DNA of 15,727 bases from DATGZX01 sp035296965. Lineage in GTDB: Bacteria > Planctomycetota > Planctomycetia > Gemmatales > Gemmataceae. Positions 6,024-14,283 of this stretch are shown here, in pieces. The notes beneath the pieces are model-generated. The model searched no databases. It saw only the letters and a program-made list of their open reading frames with translations, and was not told the origin of the DNA. A program made the position numbers and the translations under genes. Numbering within the stretch: position 1 is the first letter of the stretch; the number at the start of each line of letters is the position of its first letter. The stretch spans positions 1 to 15,727 of the forward strand of contig DATGZX010000354.1 in assembly GCA_035296965.1 (NCBI GenBank). Direction: 5' to 3'.

Positions 6024-8700
6024 CTGGCCGGCTGCTTCTACTCGCAAGGGCATGAAAGCCGGCTGCGATGAGCAAAAGGCTAAATATGCCAGCGGCGAAC
6101 ATGCTGATCCCTTTACCCAACCCGTAAGAGCGCGGTGCGAACGCGAAGTTCACCTCGTGGTCTCCCGCCGGCACGGGAATGCTACGAAACAAGAAGTCGG
6201 CCCGATAAACCTCCGCAGGACGGCCATCCACATTGCAAGTCCAACCCGGAAACCAAACATCGGTCAGAACCAGGAAGCCGGGCTGCGCGCTGTGCGTCTT
6301 CACGCGGACTCGGTTCGGCAGGTACTCGCTGATCACTGCTTCTCCAACAGGTTCGCTCGTCGAAGCAGGCTGCGCTGTGCCCGGGGCACGATAGCCTTCC
6401 AGCAGAACCGTCCGCCGAAAATTCGTAGTCTTCATCTGTTCCAAAACCCTGGTCTGCTCCTCGAGCGGCGCGGCCTCAGGGACGATGAACGCCCGCGGGA
6501 ACGTCGAACGGTTCTCGAAGATGCGGTAGGGAGGCAATTTCTGAACCCCACCTGCCAGGAATGAATAGGCCTCGGGATGCGGATCTTCCAGGCCGGGCTG
6601 CCATTCGCCATTCACGCGCGGTTCGCCTGGAGCATCAAAATAGGGTCGGTCGCTATCGGGCTGGAGAACGAACCGGACGCCGAGCAGATCAAGCAAGCCT
6701 TTGTTCTTGATGGGAAACGCTTCAACGATGGGATAGCCAAAACCGCCGTCACGTGGCCGGACGGCCTGATCTCCGTCGAGGATAAATTGCAAGTACTCCT
6801 TCGTGCGGCGGACGTCGAAGCTGTTGTAACCCAGAACCGGTTCGAGCTGCGCGGTGCCAAACATGGGTAACGCAACTCCCAGAGGAGCACTGGAGGGCTC
6901 ACCCGGCAATCCTCGTTCGAGAACACGCCAGCGTTCGTCAGGTTGTTGCGCCCTGGAAAATGCCAAATAGCGGACAGCAGGCGAGGGCCGGTAGAGGTCT
7001 CCTTCCGAACGCACTGCGACGTGAGGCAGTGTTAGTCCCCAGGCATCAGCCAGCAGAATACCAACCCACGCGCAAGCCCATACCCTGTGCTGCAACCGGC
7101 ATCGATCACCAAGCAGCCACAACGCCGAGGGAGCTGTAAACAGCAGCACAAGCCAATAGGCCTGCAAACGGATAGGCAATTGGCGTAACCAGGCAATGAA
7201 ACTGCCGCCACTGTCTGGGGATCTAGACCACGCAAGATAGCTCACGCCCGCCGCACAGATTGAAAGAAGCAAACAGATGGCGAGTACGCGCACGAGCACA
7301 CGCGGGCACATCTGCGCCGCCGGCGCGGGGAGGTGTTGCCGATCGAGGAGGAACTGGGTTGTTTTCCCAGTCAGCAAGGCAATGGGGAATGCGAGAAACA
7401 TCAGCATGCGGCCCGGAAGTTGAAATAACCGAAATCCGGGCAGCCACTGCAGGAAAACCGCACCACCCAAGGAGAAGAAGAGCAAGAACAAGCAGAGGCT
7501 CGCCTGGTACCGGACGCGCCCGCTGCCAAGGTACAGCGCCATCACGGCACTCGCTATCCACAAAATACCCAATCCGGCTCGATCCTCCCAGCCTTCGGTC
7601 CATCCCGGCCCAACCAGACCGAGAAGCGTGGGCCCCGCCGAAGCGAGGATGTCATGATTGCTCACGCCAGCCGCTCGGCTGGATTCGGGAGCCGCTTCCA
7701 GAGCAGGGAGCAATTGCACAGCGCTGAGTGCTGCAGCAAGAAGAGCAGTCCAGGCTCCCAGGATCAGCCAACGCAGGATGAAATGTGGCGAAGACCGGTC
7801 CGCGGGACTTGGAGACGGTTCCATTAGTCTCCCCTCTCCCCCGTACTCGGGGAAGAGGAGTCGGGGGTGAGGGGGGTTGACCTGCGAATCCTGAGCCCCC
7901 TCACCCCAACCCCTCTCCCCCGAGTACGGGGGAGAGGGGCTTTGAGAGCAGCTTTTGGAACAGGCTCTTAGCGCCTGCCTGCGCGCAGAAGCGTTATTAG
8001 AGTCCTCCTTCCACCAGCAGCCGAATGTCCATAGCGCAATGAACACTCCGGCATAGAGCGTCATTTGGGGATGTGTGCCCAGGACGATCCCTGCAAACAC
8101 GAACGCTGCCAGGGTTGCTCGGAGGAAGCTACGTCGTTGGACGGCCTGCTCCAGCCAGAGCAACACCAGCGGCAACCAGGCAAGCGGGATTATGATGTAA
8201 TGTCCGCCGGCCAGCACATGCAGCAGCCACTTTCCGGCAAACATGTAGCCGATTGCCGCCACGAGTGCTGCGGTCCATCCCAATCCCTGGCCGCGGGCGT
8301 AGGCCGCCATGCAACAGCCAGCAATAAGAACGTGAAGGAGGACAAGCCAGCTCATGACAGCACCGATCCGTTCCTCGGGCAGCAAGTAGAGCGGCCAATG
8401 GAGCGGGTAGAAGGCTGCGACCTGAACATCTTGAATGAACGGCGTACCGGCAAAGCTGTAAGGGCTCCAAAGCGGGATTTCTCCGGTCTCCTGCCACGAA
8501 CGGACCAAAAATCGCTTCATGGGGAGGTGCATCGCCAGCAGATCCGAGTGGTCGGAATAAAGCACCTGCCCAGGGTGAAGGACGAGAACGCTGAAGAAGG
8601 TCAGGCACAAGGCGGCGAGAATCAGAAAAAGACGAAGACGGGAGAACACAGGAACTCTCACGGGTGCGGAATGATCAACCAGCGCAAGCAAGGATAGCAT
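5896..8700 (-). CDS. YfhO-family polytopic membrane protein (GT-C-like)
   Basis: This large integral membrane protein of 934 aa probably acts in envelope glycan or lipid glycosylation; the YfhO family is GT-C-like and its exact substrate is unknown. TM1 is at about 21-42. The first outer loop carries the family signature: 'YSDHSDLLAMHLPMKRF', 'GEIPLWSPYSFAGTPF' and 'AAFYPLHWPLYL' (about 48-106). About ten more hydrophobic segments follow to roughly residue 560. A soluble domain comes next, ending with 'LTDVWFPGWTCNVDGRPAEV' and 'AGDHEVNFAFAPRSYG', which is characteristic of YfhO C-termini, and then a last TM ('SMFAAGIFSLLLIAAGF'). Two oddities are an in-frame palindromic repeat at residues 254-290 and a low-complexity tail of about 46 residues after the last TM. 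ATG 8700 lacks a clear Shine-Dalgarno site, so the start is uncertain; GTGs slightly inside are alternatives. Confidence 0.85.
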   Translation of the reverse strand: MLSLLALVDHSAPVRVPVFSRLRLFLILAALCLTFFSVLVLHPGQVLYSDHSDLLAMHLPMKRFLVRSWQETGEIPLWSPYSFAGTPFIQDVQVAAFYPLHWPLYLLPEERIGAVMSWLVLLHVLIAGCCMAAYARGQGLGWTAALVAAIGYMFAGKWLLHVLAGGHYIIIPLAWLPLVLLWLEQAVQRRSFLRATLAAFVFAGIVLGTHPQMTLYAGVFIALWTFGCWWKEDSNNASARRQALRACSKSCSQSPSPPYSGERGWGEGAQDSQVNPPHPRLLFPEYGGEGRLMEPSPSPADRSSPHFILRWLILGAWTALLAAALSAVQLLPALEAAPESSRAAGVSNHDILASAGPTLLGLVGPGWTEGWEDRAGLGILWIASAVMALYLGSGRVRYQASLCLFLLFFSLGGAVFLQWLPGFRLFQLPGRMLMFLAFPIALLTGKTTQFLLDRQHLPAPAAQMCPRVLVRVLAICLLLSICAAGVSYLAWSRSPDSGGSFIAWLRQLPIRLQAYWLVLLFTAPSALWLLGDRCRLQHRVWACAWVGILLADAWGLTLPHVAVRSEGDLYRPSPAVRYLAFSRAQQPDERWRVLERGLPGEPSSAPLGVALPMFGTAQLEPVLGYNSFDVRRTKEYLQFILDGDQAVRPRDGGFGYPIVEAFPIKNKGLLDLLGVRFVLQPDSDRPYFDAPGEPRVNGEWQPGLEDPHPEAYSFLAGGVQKLPPYRIFENRSTFPRAFIVPEAAPLEEQTRVLEQMKTTNFRRTVLLEGYRAPGTAQPASTSEPVGEAVISEYLPNRVRVKTHSAQPGFLVLTDVWFPGWTCNVDGRPAEVYRADFLFRSIPVPAGDHEVNFAFAPRSYGLGKGISMFAAGIFSLLLIAAGFHALASRSSRPANGSSNPQFQPTPRVRATADVGSPPENPWHRAESSGEPGRSR
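7831..7939. repeat. Long imperfect palindromic repeat inside the YfhO-like gene
   Basis: The left arm (7831-7875) and right arm (7896-7939) are near-complementary over about 44 bases with a 20-base centre. Each arm is itself a hairpin built around CCCCTCTCCCCCG and its complement. This C-rich/G-rich design belongs to a dispersed palindromic element widespread in bacterial genomes, whose translation reads like 'SPSPPYSGERGWGEG'. It is read through in frame as residues 254-290 of the host protein, in a loop between membrane segments. Confidence 0.85.
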
Positions 8701-8712
8701 GCATTTTCGCGC

Positions 8713-8743
8713 AAGGACTTAACCCAGCCCATCAGAAGGACTT
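8713..8743. repeat. Short direct repeat in the yfhO-kdsB divergent region
   Basis: AAGGACTT occurs at 8713-8720 and again at 8736-8743, 23 bases apart. The second copy overlaps the small palindrome GGAC-TT-GTCC. The spacing of about two helical turns could suit a regulator, but chance is a fair explanation in 146 bases of divergent intergenic DNA. Confidence 0.25.
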
Positions 8744-8846
8744 GTCCAAGAAGGGCCAACATTGTCAAATAGGGGGGCGAATCATTGCCGAACGAGCGGC
8801 ACTGCCTTGCCGTTTGCATCAATTCCTAAAGGACAGGGAGGTCCCG

Positions 8847-9608
8847 ATGAAGACTGCCATCGTTATCCCCGCCCGCTACGCCTCGAGCCGGCTCCCCGGC
8901 AAGCCGCTCCTCCGACAGACTGGTAAGTATCTGATTGAACATGTCTATGAGCGCGCCCGTCAAGCACGCAAGCCAAGCCAGGTGATCGTTGCCACAGACG
9001 ACCCGAGAATTGTTGCGGCCGTCAAAAGCTTTGGCGGCCAAGTGGCCATGACGCGTCGCGATCACCCTAGCGGCACCGACCGCGTGGCCGAGGTGGCCCA
9101 GAACCTCAATGCCGATGTCATTGTCAACCTGCAGGGCGACGAGCCGCTCGTCGATCCCAGCGCGCTCGATCTCCTTCCCGGTCTGCTCGAGCGCGATCCG
9201 GATGTCGAGATGGCAACGCTGGGTGTCCCCATCACGTCGTTGGAACAATGGCGCGATCCCAACTGCGTCAAGGTCGTGCGCGATCACGCGGGCCGAGCAC
9301 TCTATTTCAGCCGTAGCCCCATTCCCTTCGTCCGGGAAGGCCAACCGCAGCTTGCAGCGCCTCAACAGCAGTTCCTGCAACATCTGGGACTGTACGCTTA
9401 CCGCAGGGAATTCCTGCTGCGGTTGGCGAAGCTGCCACCCGAGCCGCTTGAACAGCTGGAGAGACTCGAACAGCTGCGTGTCCTTGCACTTGGCTATCGC
9501 ATCCAGGTCGGCGTAATTCGTCAAGCGGCAATTGGTGTCGATACCTATGAAGACTACGAAAGATTCGTCGAACATCAGCGACGGAACAGGCGGCGTCCCG
9601 CCGCGTGA
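8847..9608 (+). CDS. kdsB: 3-deoxy-manno-octulosonate cytidylyltransferase
   Basis: KdsB joins CTP and KDO to CMP-KDO plus pyrophosphate, the activation step before KDO is added to lipid A; it is cytosolic. ATG 8847 follows AGGGAGG (8835-8841) with 5-base spacing and gives 253 aa, the usual length; the frame opens earlier at 8664 but that part is unlike the family. The nucleotide-binding signature 'IPARYASSRLPGKPL' is at 7-21, 'DHPSGTDRVAE' follows in the middle, 'VNLQGDEPLV' is the metal/CTP-binding motif, 'YFSRSPIPF' is conserved, and 'GVDTYEDYERF' closes the domain. It is followed by pyrG, which supplies its CTP. A terminator-like hairpin separates the two. Confidence 0.97.
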   Translation: MKTAIVIPARYASSRLPGKPLLRQTGKYLIEHVYERARQARKPSQVIVATDDPRIVAAVKSFGGQVAMTRRDHPSGTDRVAEVAQNLNADVIVNLQGDEPLVDPSALDLLPGLLERDPDVEMATLGVPITSLEQWRDPNCVKVVRDHAGRALYFSRSPIPFVREGQPQLAAPQQQFLQHLGLYAYRREFLLRLAKLPPEPLEQLERLEQLRVLALGYRIQVGVIRQAAIGVDTYEDYERFVEHQRRNRRRPAA

Positions 9609-9678
9609 AAAATCCTTATCGGGCTCGGCTTGGCGAACCCACACCGCTTTCGCTATATTGGCGTTGGGCCAATGTGCC

Positions 9679-9712
9679 AGCCCACGGGCTTCCCCGTGGG
9701 CTTGTTCGTTTT
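9679..9712 (+). terminator. Hairpin between kdsB and pyrG (terminator or attenuator)
   Basis: AGCCCACGGG (9679-9688) and CCCGTGGGCT (9693-9702) form a perfect 10-bp stem with a CTTC loop, followed by a T-rich stretch (TGTTCGTTTT). It fits a terminator for kdsB. Because pyrG starts only about 30 bases later, it might instead act as a leader attenuator. A smaller inverted repeat, ATTGGC/GCCAAT (9657-9673), lies just before it. Confidence 0.75.
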
Positions 9713-9741
9713 GACAACCAGGTCAGCGAGGAACAAGGTTC

Positions 9742-11403
9742 ATGGCCAAGCACATCTTCGTTACGGGCGGGGTCGTCAGTTCCCTGGGAAAAGGGCTCAC
9801 CTGCGCTTCCATCGGGATGCTCCTGGAACGTCGCGGTTTGCGGGTTCGCCTGCAGAAGTTCGATCCCTACATTAACGTCGATCCTGGGACGATGAGTCCG
9901 TACCAACATGGCGAAGTCTATGTGCTGGACGATGGCACCGAAACCGACCTCGATCTGGGTCACTACGAGCGCTTCACCAACGCGCCGCTCAGCCGCGATT
10001 GCAATTACACGACGGGCAAGATTTACCTGTCCGTCATCGAAAAAGAACGGCGCGGCGAATATCTGGGCAAGACGGTCCAGGTTATTCCCCACGTCACCGA
10101 CGAGATCAAGGCTGCCGTCAACAAACTGGTGTCCGACGACGTTGACGTGGTCATCACGGAAATCGGCGGCACCGTTGGCGACATCGAAGGCTTACCGTTC
10201 CTCGAGGCCATCCGCCAGTTTGCCCTCGATATCGGCAAACAAAATTGCCTCTACATTCACCTGACGCTGATCCCTTACCTCAAGGCTGCCGGGGAATCGA
10301 AGACCAAGCCGACCCAACACAGCGTCGGCCGATTGCGTGAAATCGGTATTCAACCCGATATCCTCATTTGCCGTACCGAACGTGAACTTGCGAAGGACGA
10401 CGCGCAAAAAATCGCATTGTTTTGCAATGTCGAGCCCCGTGCCGTCATTGAGGAACGCGATAAAGAATTCAGCATCTACGAGGTGCCGCTCAGCCTGGTG
10501 GAGAATCGTCTCGACGAACTGATTGTGGAGAAACTGAACCTGTCCGCCAAGCCGCTGGAGATTTCGGACTGGCGGCAGCTCGTGCAGCGCATCAAGAATC
10601 CTGCCCATGAAGTCACGGTCGCTGTCGTGGGCAAGTACATCAAGCATAGCGACGCTTACAAATCGGTCTACGAGGCGCTCGACCATGCAGGTATCGCCCT
10701 GACAACGCGCGTTTCCGTGCGCCGTGTCGAGGCAGAGGAAATCGAGCGCGACGGAGCAGAGCGTGTCCTCGGCGGTGTGGACGGGGTGCTGGTGCCGGGA
10801 GGATTCGGCTATCGCGGCATCGCCGGCAAGATCGAAGCCGTCCGCTACGCGCGCGATCGCCAGATCCCGTTTTTCGGGATATGCCTGGGATTGCAATGCG
10901 GCGTCATTGAATTCGCCCGCAACGTGATGGGAATGGCGGACGCGAATTCGACGGAAATCGAGCCCAACTGTCAATACCCCGTGGTCTGCTTGCTCGACGA
11001 CCAATACGAAATTACCAACATGGGCGGGACCATGCGCCTCGGTTCTTACCCTTGCAAGCTGGTCGAGGGGAGCTGGGTGCATCAAGCCTACGGCAGCCTT
11101 CTCGTCCACGAACGCCATCGCCATCGCTATGAATTGAACAATCAATACCTGGGCCAGCTCGCGGCCAACGGCTTCGTCGTCTCCGGCACAAGTCCTGACG
11201 GCAAGCTGGTGGAAATGATCGAGCTTCGCGACCATCCCTGGTTCGTGGCGGTACAATGCCACCCCGAATTCAAATCGAAACCCACCAAAGCACATCCGTT
11301 GTTTCAGGCTTTCGTGCAGGCCAGTCTAGCCCGACGCGAATCGAAAAAAAAGAGCGACGCCGCCAGGCCGCGGGCCACGGCTACCGTTGCATCGGCATCC
11401 TAA
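9742..11403 (+). CDS. pyrG: CTP synthase
   Basis: PyrG aminates UTP to CTP with ATP and glutamine. It is 553 aa, the standard length, from ATG 9742 with a GAGGAA/AAGG region upstream. The N-terminal synthase domain (about 1-270) opens with 'KHIFVTGGVVSSLGKG', the P-loop-like ATP site, followed by 'DPYINVDPGTMSPYQHGEV' and 'TEIGGTVGDIEG'. The C-terminal class I glutamine amidotransferase domain (about 295-535) has 'VLVPGGFGYRG', the nucleophile C381 in 'GICLGLQCGV', and the His-Glu pair H507/E509 in 'QCHPEF'. The last 20 residues are a basic, low-complexity tail. All catalytic parts are intact. It is co-oriented with kdsB, which consumes its product. Confidence 0.98.
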   Translation: MAKHIFVTGGVVSSLGKGLTCASIGMLLERRGLRVRLQKFDPYINVDPGTMSPYQHGEVYVLDDGTETDLDLGHYERFTNAPLSRDCNYTTGKIYLSVIEKERRGEYLGKTVQVIPHVTDEIKAAVNKLVSDDVDVVITEIGGTVGDIEGLPFLEAIRQFALDIGKQNCLYIHLTLIPYLKAAGESKTKPTQHSVGRLREIGIQPDILICRTERELAKDDAQKIALFCNVEPRAVIEERDKEFSIYEVPLSLVENRLDELIVEKLNLSAKPLEISDWRQLVQRIKNPAHEVTVAVVGKYIKHSDAYKSVYEALDHAGIALTTRVSVRRVEAEEIERDGAERVLGGVDGVLVPGGFGYRGIAGKIEAVRYARDRQIPFFGICLGLQCGVIEFARNVMGMADANSTEIEPNCQYPVVCLLDDQYEITNMGGTMRLGSYPCKLVEGSWVHQAYGSLLVHERHRHRYELNNQYLGQLAANGFVVSGTSPDGKLVEMIELRDHPWFVAVQCHPEFKSKPTKAHPLFQAFVQASLARRESKKKSDAARPRATATVASAS

Positions 11404-11864
11404 TCAAAGCTGCCTGGCAGGCTCAGGTCCTTTGAACGCCGCCTTGTGGCGGTCCGGCGGCACACTCGGGCGCGAATTTCCTCTGAATTGCTCAATGCGC
11501 GGGCCATACGCGAAATCGCTGTGGCATTTCATGCAAGCAGCGCTCACTTTCGGGCAGGTTCTGCGTTCTATAATATCAGAAGAGAAGTTAGCCCCGACAG
11601 TTGGTGCAGCACTCTGTCCTGGCTGGGCGGAAAGTTGCGCTTGTGCCGGAAGGAGGAATTCTCCTGAATCCGGTTTCAAGGCTCACGCAATCCTTGGCGG
11701 AAATCCGCTGCCTGACACCGCTGAGTAACAGCTGGCAACGAACGTCCGGTTGCAATACCTGCGGCGAGCGCTGTGGCTGAGGTGGACTCGCGGCAGCTTT
11801 TAACTGTTCAAGGGGGTTAGTGCCCCAAGGACTATTCGTCAGCCCTCTCTGGGTGGAGGCGCAT
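11404..11864. other. Intergenic region upstream of the S53 peptidase gene
   Basis: I found no convincing gene in these 461 bases. A minus-strand frame (11404-11679) contains a CMKCH heme-like motif but starts with TTG, has no ribosome binding site and no cytochrome context. Short inverted repeats (CAAAG/CTTTG enclosing CCTG/CAGG just after pyrG, and GCGG/CCGC near 11697-11708) could be part of a weak terminator or leader structure. Confidence 0.6.
11546..11574 (+). promoter_or_regulatory. Candidate promoter with perfect TATAAT
   Basis: TATAAT at 11569-11574 matches the sigma-70 -10 box exactly. The position 17 bases upstream holds ACTTTC (11546-11551), a poor -35. If used, it gives a leader of nearly 290 bases before the S53 peptidase gene. 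This rests on one box only. Confidence 0.35.
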
Positions 11865-14090
11865 ATGCGTGGCCCATGGAACAGCACCAGGAGACAGCGC
11901 CGCTCTACCAGGCCTTCCGGCAGTCGGCCGCGAACACGGCCAGGCGTCGAGGAACTGGAGGTGCGCACTCAGCCGTCAATTCTTATCGGGGGTTTGTGGG
12001 GCAACGGTTTTCACCATCATGCCCCTGCGACTGGCGACACTCCCAGCCAAATCCTGCAAGCCTACGGATTCAACCAGCTCAATATCTCGGAACCGGGCCT
12101 TGGCCAGACCATCGCCATCGTGGATGCCTATGAATCGCCCAATATCCAGTCCGATCTGGCGACGTTCGACGCGAAGTACAATCTCCCGGCAATCAATCTC
12201 AACGTGATCAACGATGGCGCTACATCGCAGGATCCGTCCGGCGGCTGGGAACTGGAGGCCGCCCTGGACGTGGAATGGGCACACGCCGTCGCGCCTTATG
12301 CCAACATTGTCCTTGTCGAGGCCGCTGACGACTCCGTGAACTCTGCGGGCGTCCCCACGAACTTGCTCCACGCGGTCTCGGTGGCGGCAACCCAACCAAA
12401 TGTCACCGTCGTATCGATGAGCTGGGGCGTGCCGGAATTCGCTTCCGAAACGCAGTATGACAGCTACTTTAGCGCCCCTGGCGTGACCTTTGTAGCTGCC
12501 TCGGGCGATAACGGTGCCGGAACGATCTGGCCAGCCATCTCGCCCAACGTCGTGGCCGTCGGCGGCACCACCCTGGAGATCAGTAGTTCCGGCAGCTATA
12601 CGAGCGAAACGGGCTGGGGCAGCGGTTTCCGCAGTGCATCCTCTGGCGGGAGCGGCGGCGGCTTCAGCCAGTACGAAACGGAGCCGGCCTACCAGAAGGG
12701 TAGCTATCTCAGCAGCGTGACGGACACCAACGGCATGCGGATGAGTCCGGACGTGGCGTACGATGCCGACCCAAACACCGGCGTCGCCGTTTATGACTCG
12801 ACGAACGGCGGCTGGCAGGTGGTCGGTGGGACCAGCGCCGGCACGCCACAATGGGCCGCCCTCGTGGCCCTCGCCGATCAGATGCGCGCGGCGGTCAACG
12901 AATCCCCGCTAAGTAGTGTGCAAACGTTGACTGCTCTCTATCAAGAGCAAGGGGACTTCCACGACATCACATCGGGGAACAACGGCTATTCCGCGGGCGT
13001 CGGTTACGATCTCGTGACGGGACTTGGTTCTCCGGAGGCTAACCTGCTCGTCACCGCTCTCGCCAATGGGGCGTCCGTTCCCGAGTCTCCGCCATCCTCA
13101 ACGCCGACGAATCCCTCTTCTCCAACGGGCAGCTCCGATTTTGTGGTGACGGGGACGCAGATTCAGGCGACTTCCGGCCAAGCCTTCACGGGGACGGTGG
13201 CGACGCTTACCACCTCCGCGTTCGGCGCCACCACTGATAGCTTCACCGCGACGATCGATTGGGGCGACGGCACGACATCCAACGGCACGATCAGTATTGA
13301 TGCCAATGGCGGCTTCGACGTCACCGGTACGCACACTTACAACCTGACCGGCAACTCGAGCACCCAGACTCTCCACATCAATGTTGTGGTGACCGAAACA
13401 GCGAGTGGGGATTCCGTGACCGCGTCTTCGGCGGCGGCTGTGGCAGCCGCGTCCTCGAGTCAGCAAGAGTCGGCCAACCAGCTCTACATCACGCAGCTTT
13501 ATCACACGCTGCTCGGCCGCAGCCCGGATGCCGGCGGCTTGGCCTATTTCACCAACGAAATGAACCAGGGAATGAGCCGGGCCGAAATCGTTATGCAGAT
13601 CGAGGAGAGCCAGGAATACCTCACGGACGAGGTGGATTCGATTTACCAAAAGATGCTGAACCGCCCGGCCGACCCGAGCGGCCTGGCCACGTTCACCAAC
13701 ATGCTGGCCAATGGCGCCAGCGAGGAACAGGTGGAGTCGATCATTGCCGGCTCGCAGGAGTACTTCCAGACGCGGGGCGGCAGCCAGATCAGCGGCTTCT
13801 TGAGCGCCCTGTATAGCGACGCTCTCAATCGCGCCGTGGACCCGACCGGCGAAGCTGCGTTCACCCAGGCCTTGGCCGCGGGCGAATCGCGCCAAGCGGT
13901 CGCGACAGCAATCTTCGGCAGCGCGGAATACCGTCAGGACCTGGTGGAGAGTTACTATGAAACCTACCTGGGACGTCAGGCTGACAGCGGCGGCCTGACG
14001 ACGTTCACGACAATGCTCGCGCAAGGGGGCAGCAACCAGGCCGTGGTCGCTGCCATCCTGGGCTCCCAGGAGTACTTCCAGAATTCCTGA
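11865..14090 (+). CDS. Secreted S53 (sedolisin) peptidase with PKD-like and DUF4214 repeats
   Basis: This is an exported serine-carboxyl peptidase of 741 aa. ATG 11865 has GGAGG 5 bases upstream and gives the planctomycetal leader ('RTRPGVEELEVRTQPS'); the frame opens earlier, at GTG 11820. The S53 domain spans about 55-400 with the full catalytic set: E131 and D135 ('ELEAALDVEWAH'), D215 ('AASGDNGAG') and S324 ('GGTSAGTPQW'). A calcium-site-like end, 'FHDITSGNNGYSAGVGYD', follows. No prodomain of normal size is present; only about 50 residues precede the catalytic domain. A Pro/Ser linker (about 405-425) leads to a PKD/Ig-like domain (425-515, 'ATIDWGDGTTSNG'). Then come four DUF4214 repeats of about 50 residues (about 538-585, 588-635, 643-690, 693-740), each with L-G-R/N-R-x-x-D-x-x-G and a closing 'SxEY'. 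The likely role is extracellular or cell-surface protein degradation, with DUF4214 for binding or display. Confidence 0.92.
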   Translation: MRGPWNSTRRQRRSTRPSGSRPRTRPGVEELEVRTQPSILIGGLWGNGFHHHAPATGDTPSQILQAYGFNQLNISEPGLGQTIAIVDAYESPNIQSDLATFDAKYNLPAINLNVINDGATSQDPSGGWELEAALDVEWAHAVAPYANIVLVEAADDSVNSAGVPTNLLHAVSVAATQPNVTVVSMSWGVPEFASETQYDSYFSAPGVTFVAASGDNGAGTIWPAISPNVVAVGGTTLEISSSGSYTSETGWGSGFRSASSGGSGGGFSQYETEPAYQKGSYLSSVTDTNGMRMSPDVAYDADPNTGVAVYDSTNGGWQVVGGTSAGTPQWAALVALADQMRAAVNESPLSSVQTLTALYQEQGDFHDITSGNNGYSAGVGYDLVTGLGSPEANLLVTALANGASVPESPPSSTPTNPSSPTGSSDFVVTGTQIQATSGQAFTGTVATLTTSAFGATTDSFTATIDWGDGTTSNGTISIDANGGFDVTGTHTYNLTGNSSTQTLHINVVVTETASGDSVTASSAAAVAAASSSQQESANQLYITQLYHTLLGRSPDAGGLAYFTNEMNQGMSRAEIVMQIEESQEYLTDEVDSIYQKMLNRPADPSGLATFTNMLANGASEEQVESIIAGSQEYFQTRGGSQISGFLSALYSDALNRAVDPTGEAAFTQALAAGESRQAVATAIFGSAEYRQDLVESYYETYLGRQADSGGLTTFTTMLAQGGSNQAVVAAILGSQEYFQNS

Positions 14091-14118
14091 GATCCCCTCC
14101 GCAGAGAACGAGGCACCC

Positions 14119-14159
14119 TCCCTTGCTCGTCGATCAAGAGCGGCGAGCAAGGGATTTTT
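14119..14159 (+). terminator. Strong intrinsic terminator after the S53 gene
   Basis: TCCCTTGCTCG (14119-14129) and CGAGCAAGGGA (14144-14154) are a perfect 11-bp stem with a 14-base loop, followed directly by TTTTT. It lies about 30 bases after the S53 peptidase stop. Confidence 0.92.
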
Positions 14160-14283
14160 GTTTGAGACGAGAGGCCTGTCACGCCTGAACTGACAAGCGG
14201 GTAGTTTTCCCGAATCCGAACCGGAGCAAAGGAAAGAGGGAAACCGCACTGCCGTAACCTTTCGGTTCAGCGTTAATTGCCCT

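Noticed and set aside
8664..8846. N-terminal extension of kdsB (61 codons)
   Set aside because: The family begins at 'MKTAIVIPARY', which has a strong ribosome binding site; the extension also overlaps the start of the divergent yfhO-like gene.
10192..11295. Long minus-strand open frame opposite pyrG (367 codons)
   Set aside because: It is a GC-codon shadow of pyrG, which is a certain gene; the product has no coherent domains.
11404..11679. Minus-strand frame with a CMKCH heme-c-like motif
   Set aside because: It has a TTG start, no ribosome binding site, no signal peptide, and sequence outside the motif unlike any cytochrome; one CxxCH is expected by chance.
13098..14249. Long minus-strand open frame opposite the S53/DUF4214 gene (383 codons)
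   Set aside because: It is antisense to a clear repeat protein and its apparent repeats are only the mirror of the DUF4214 repeats.
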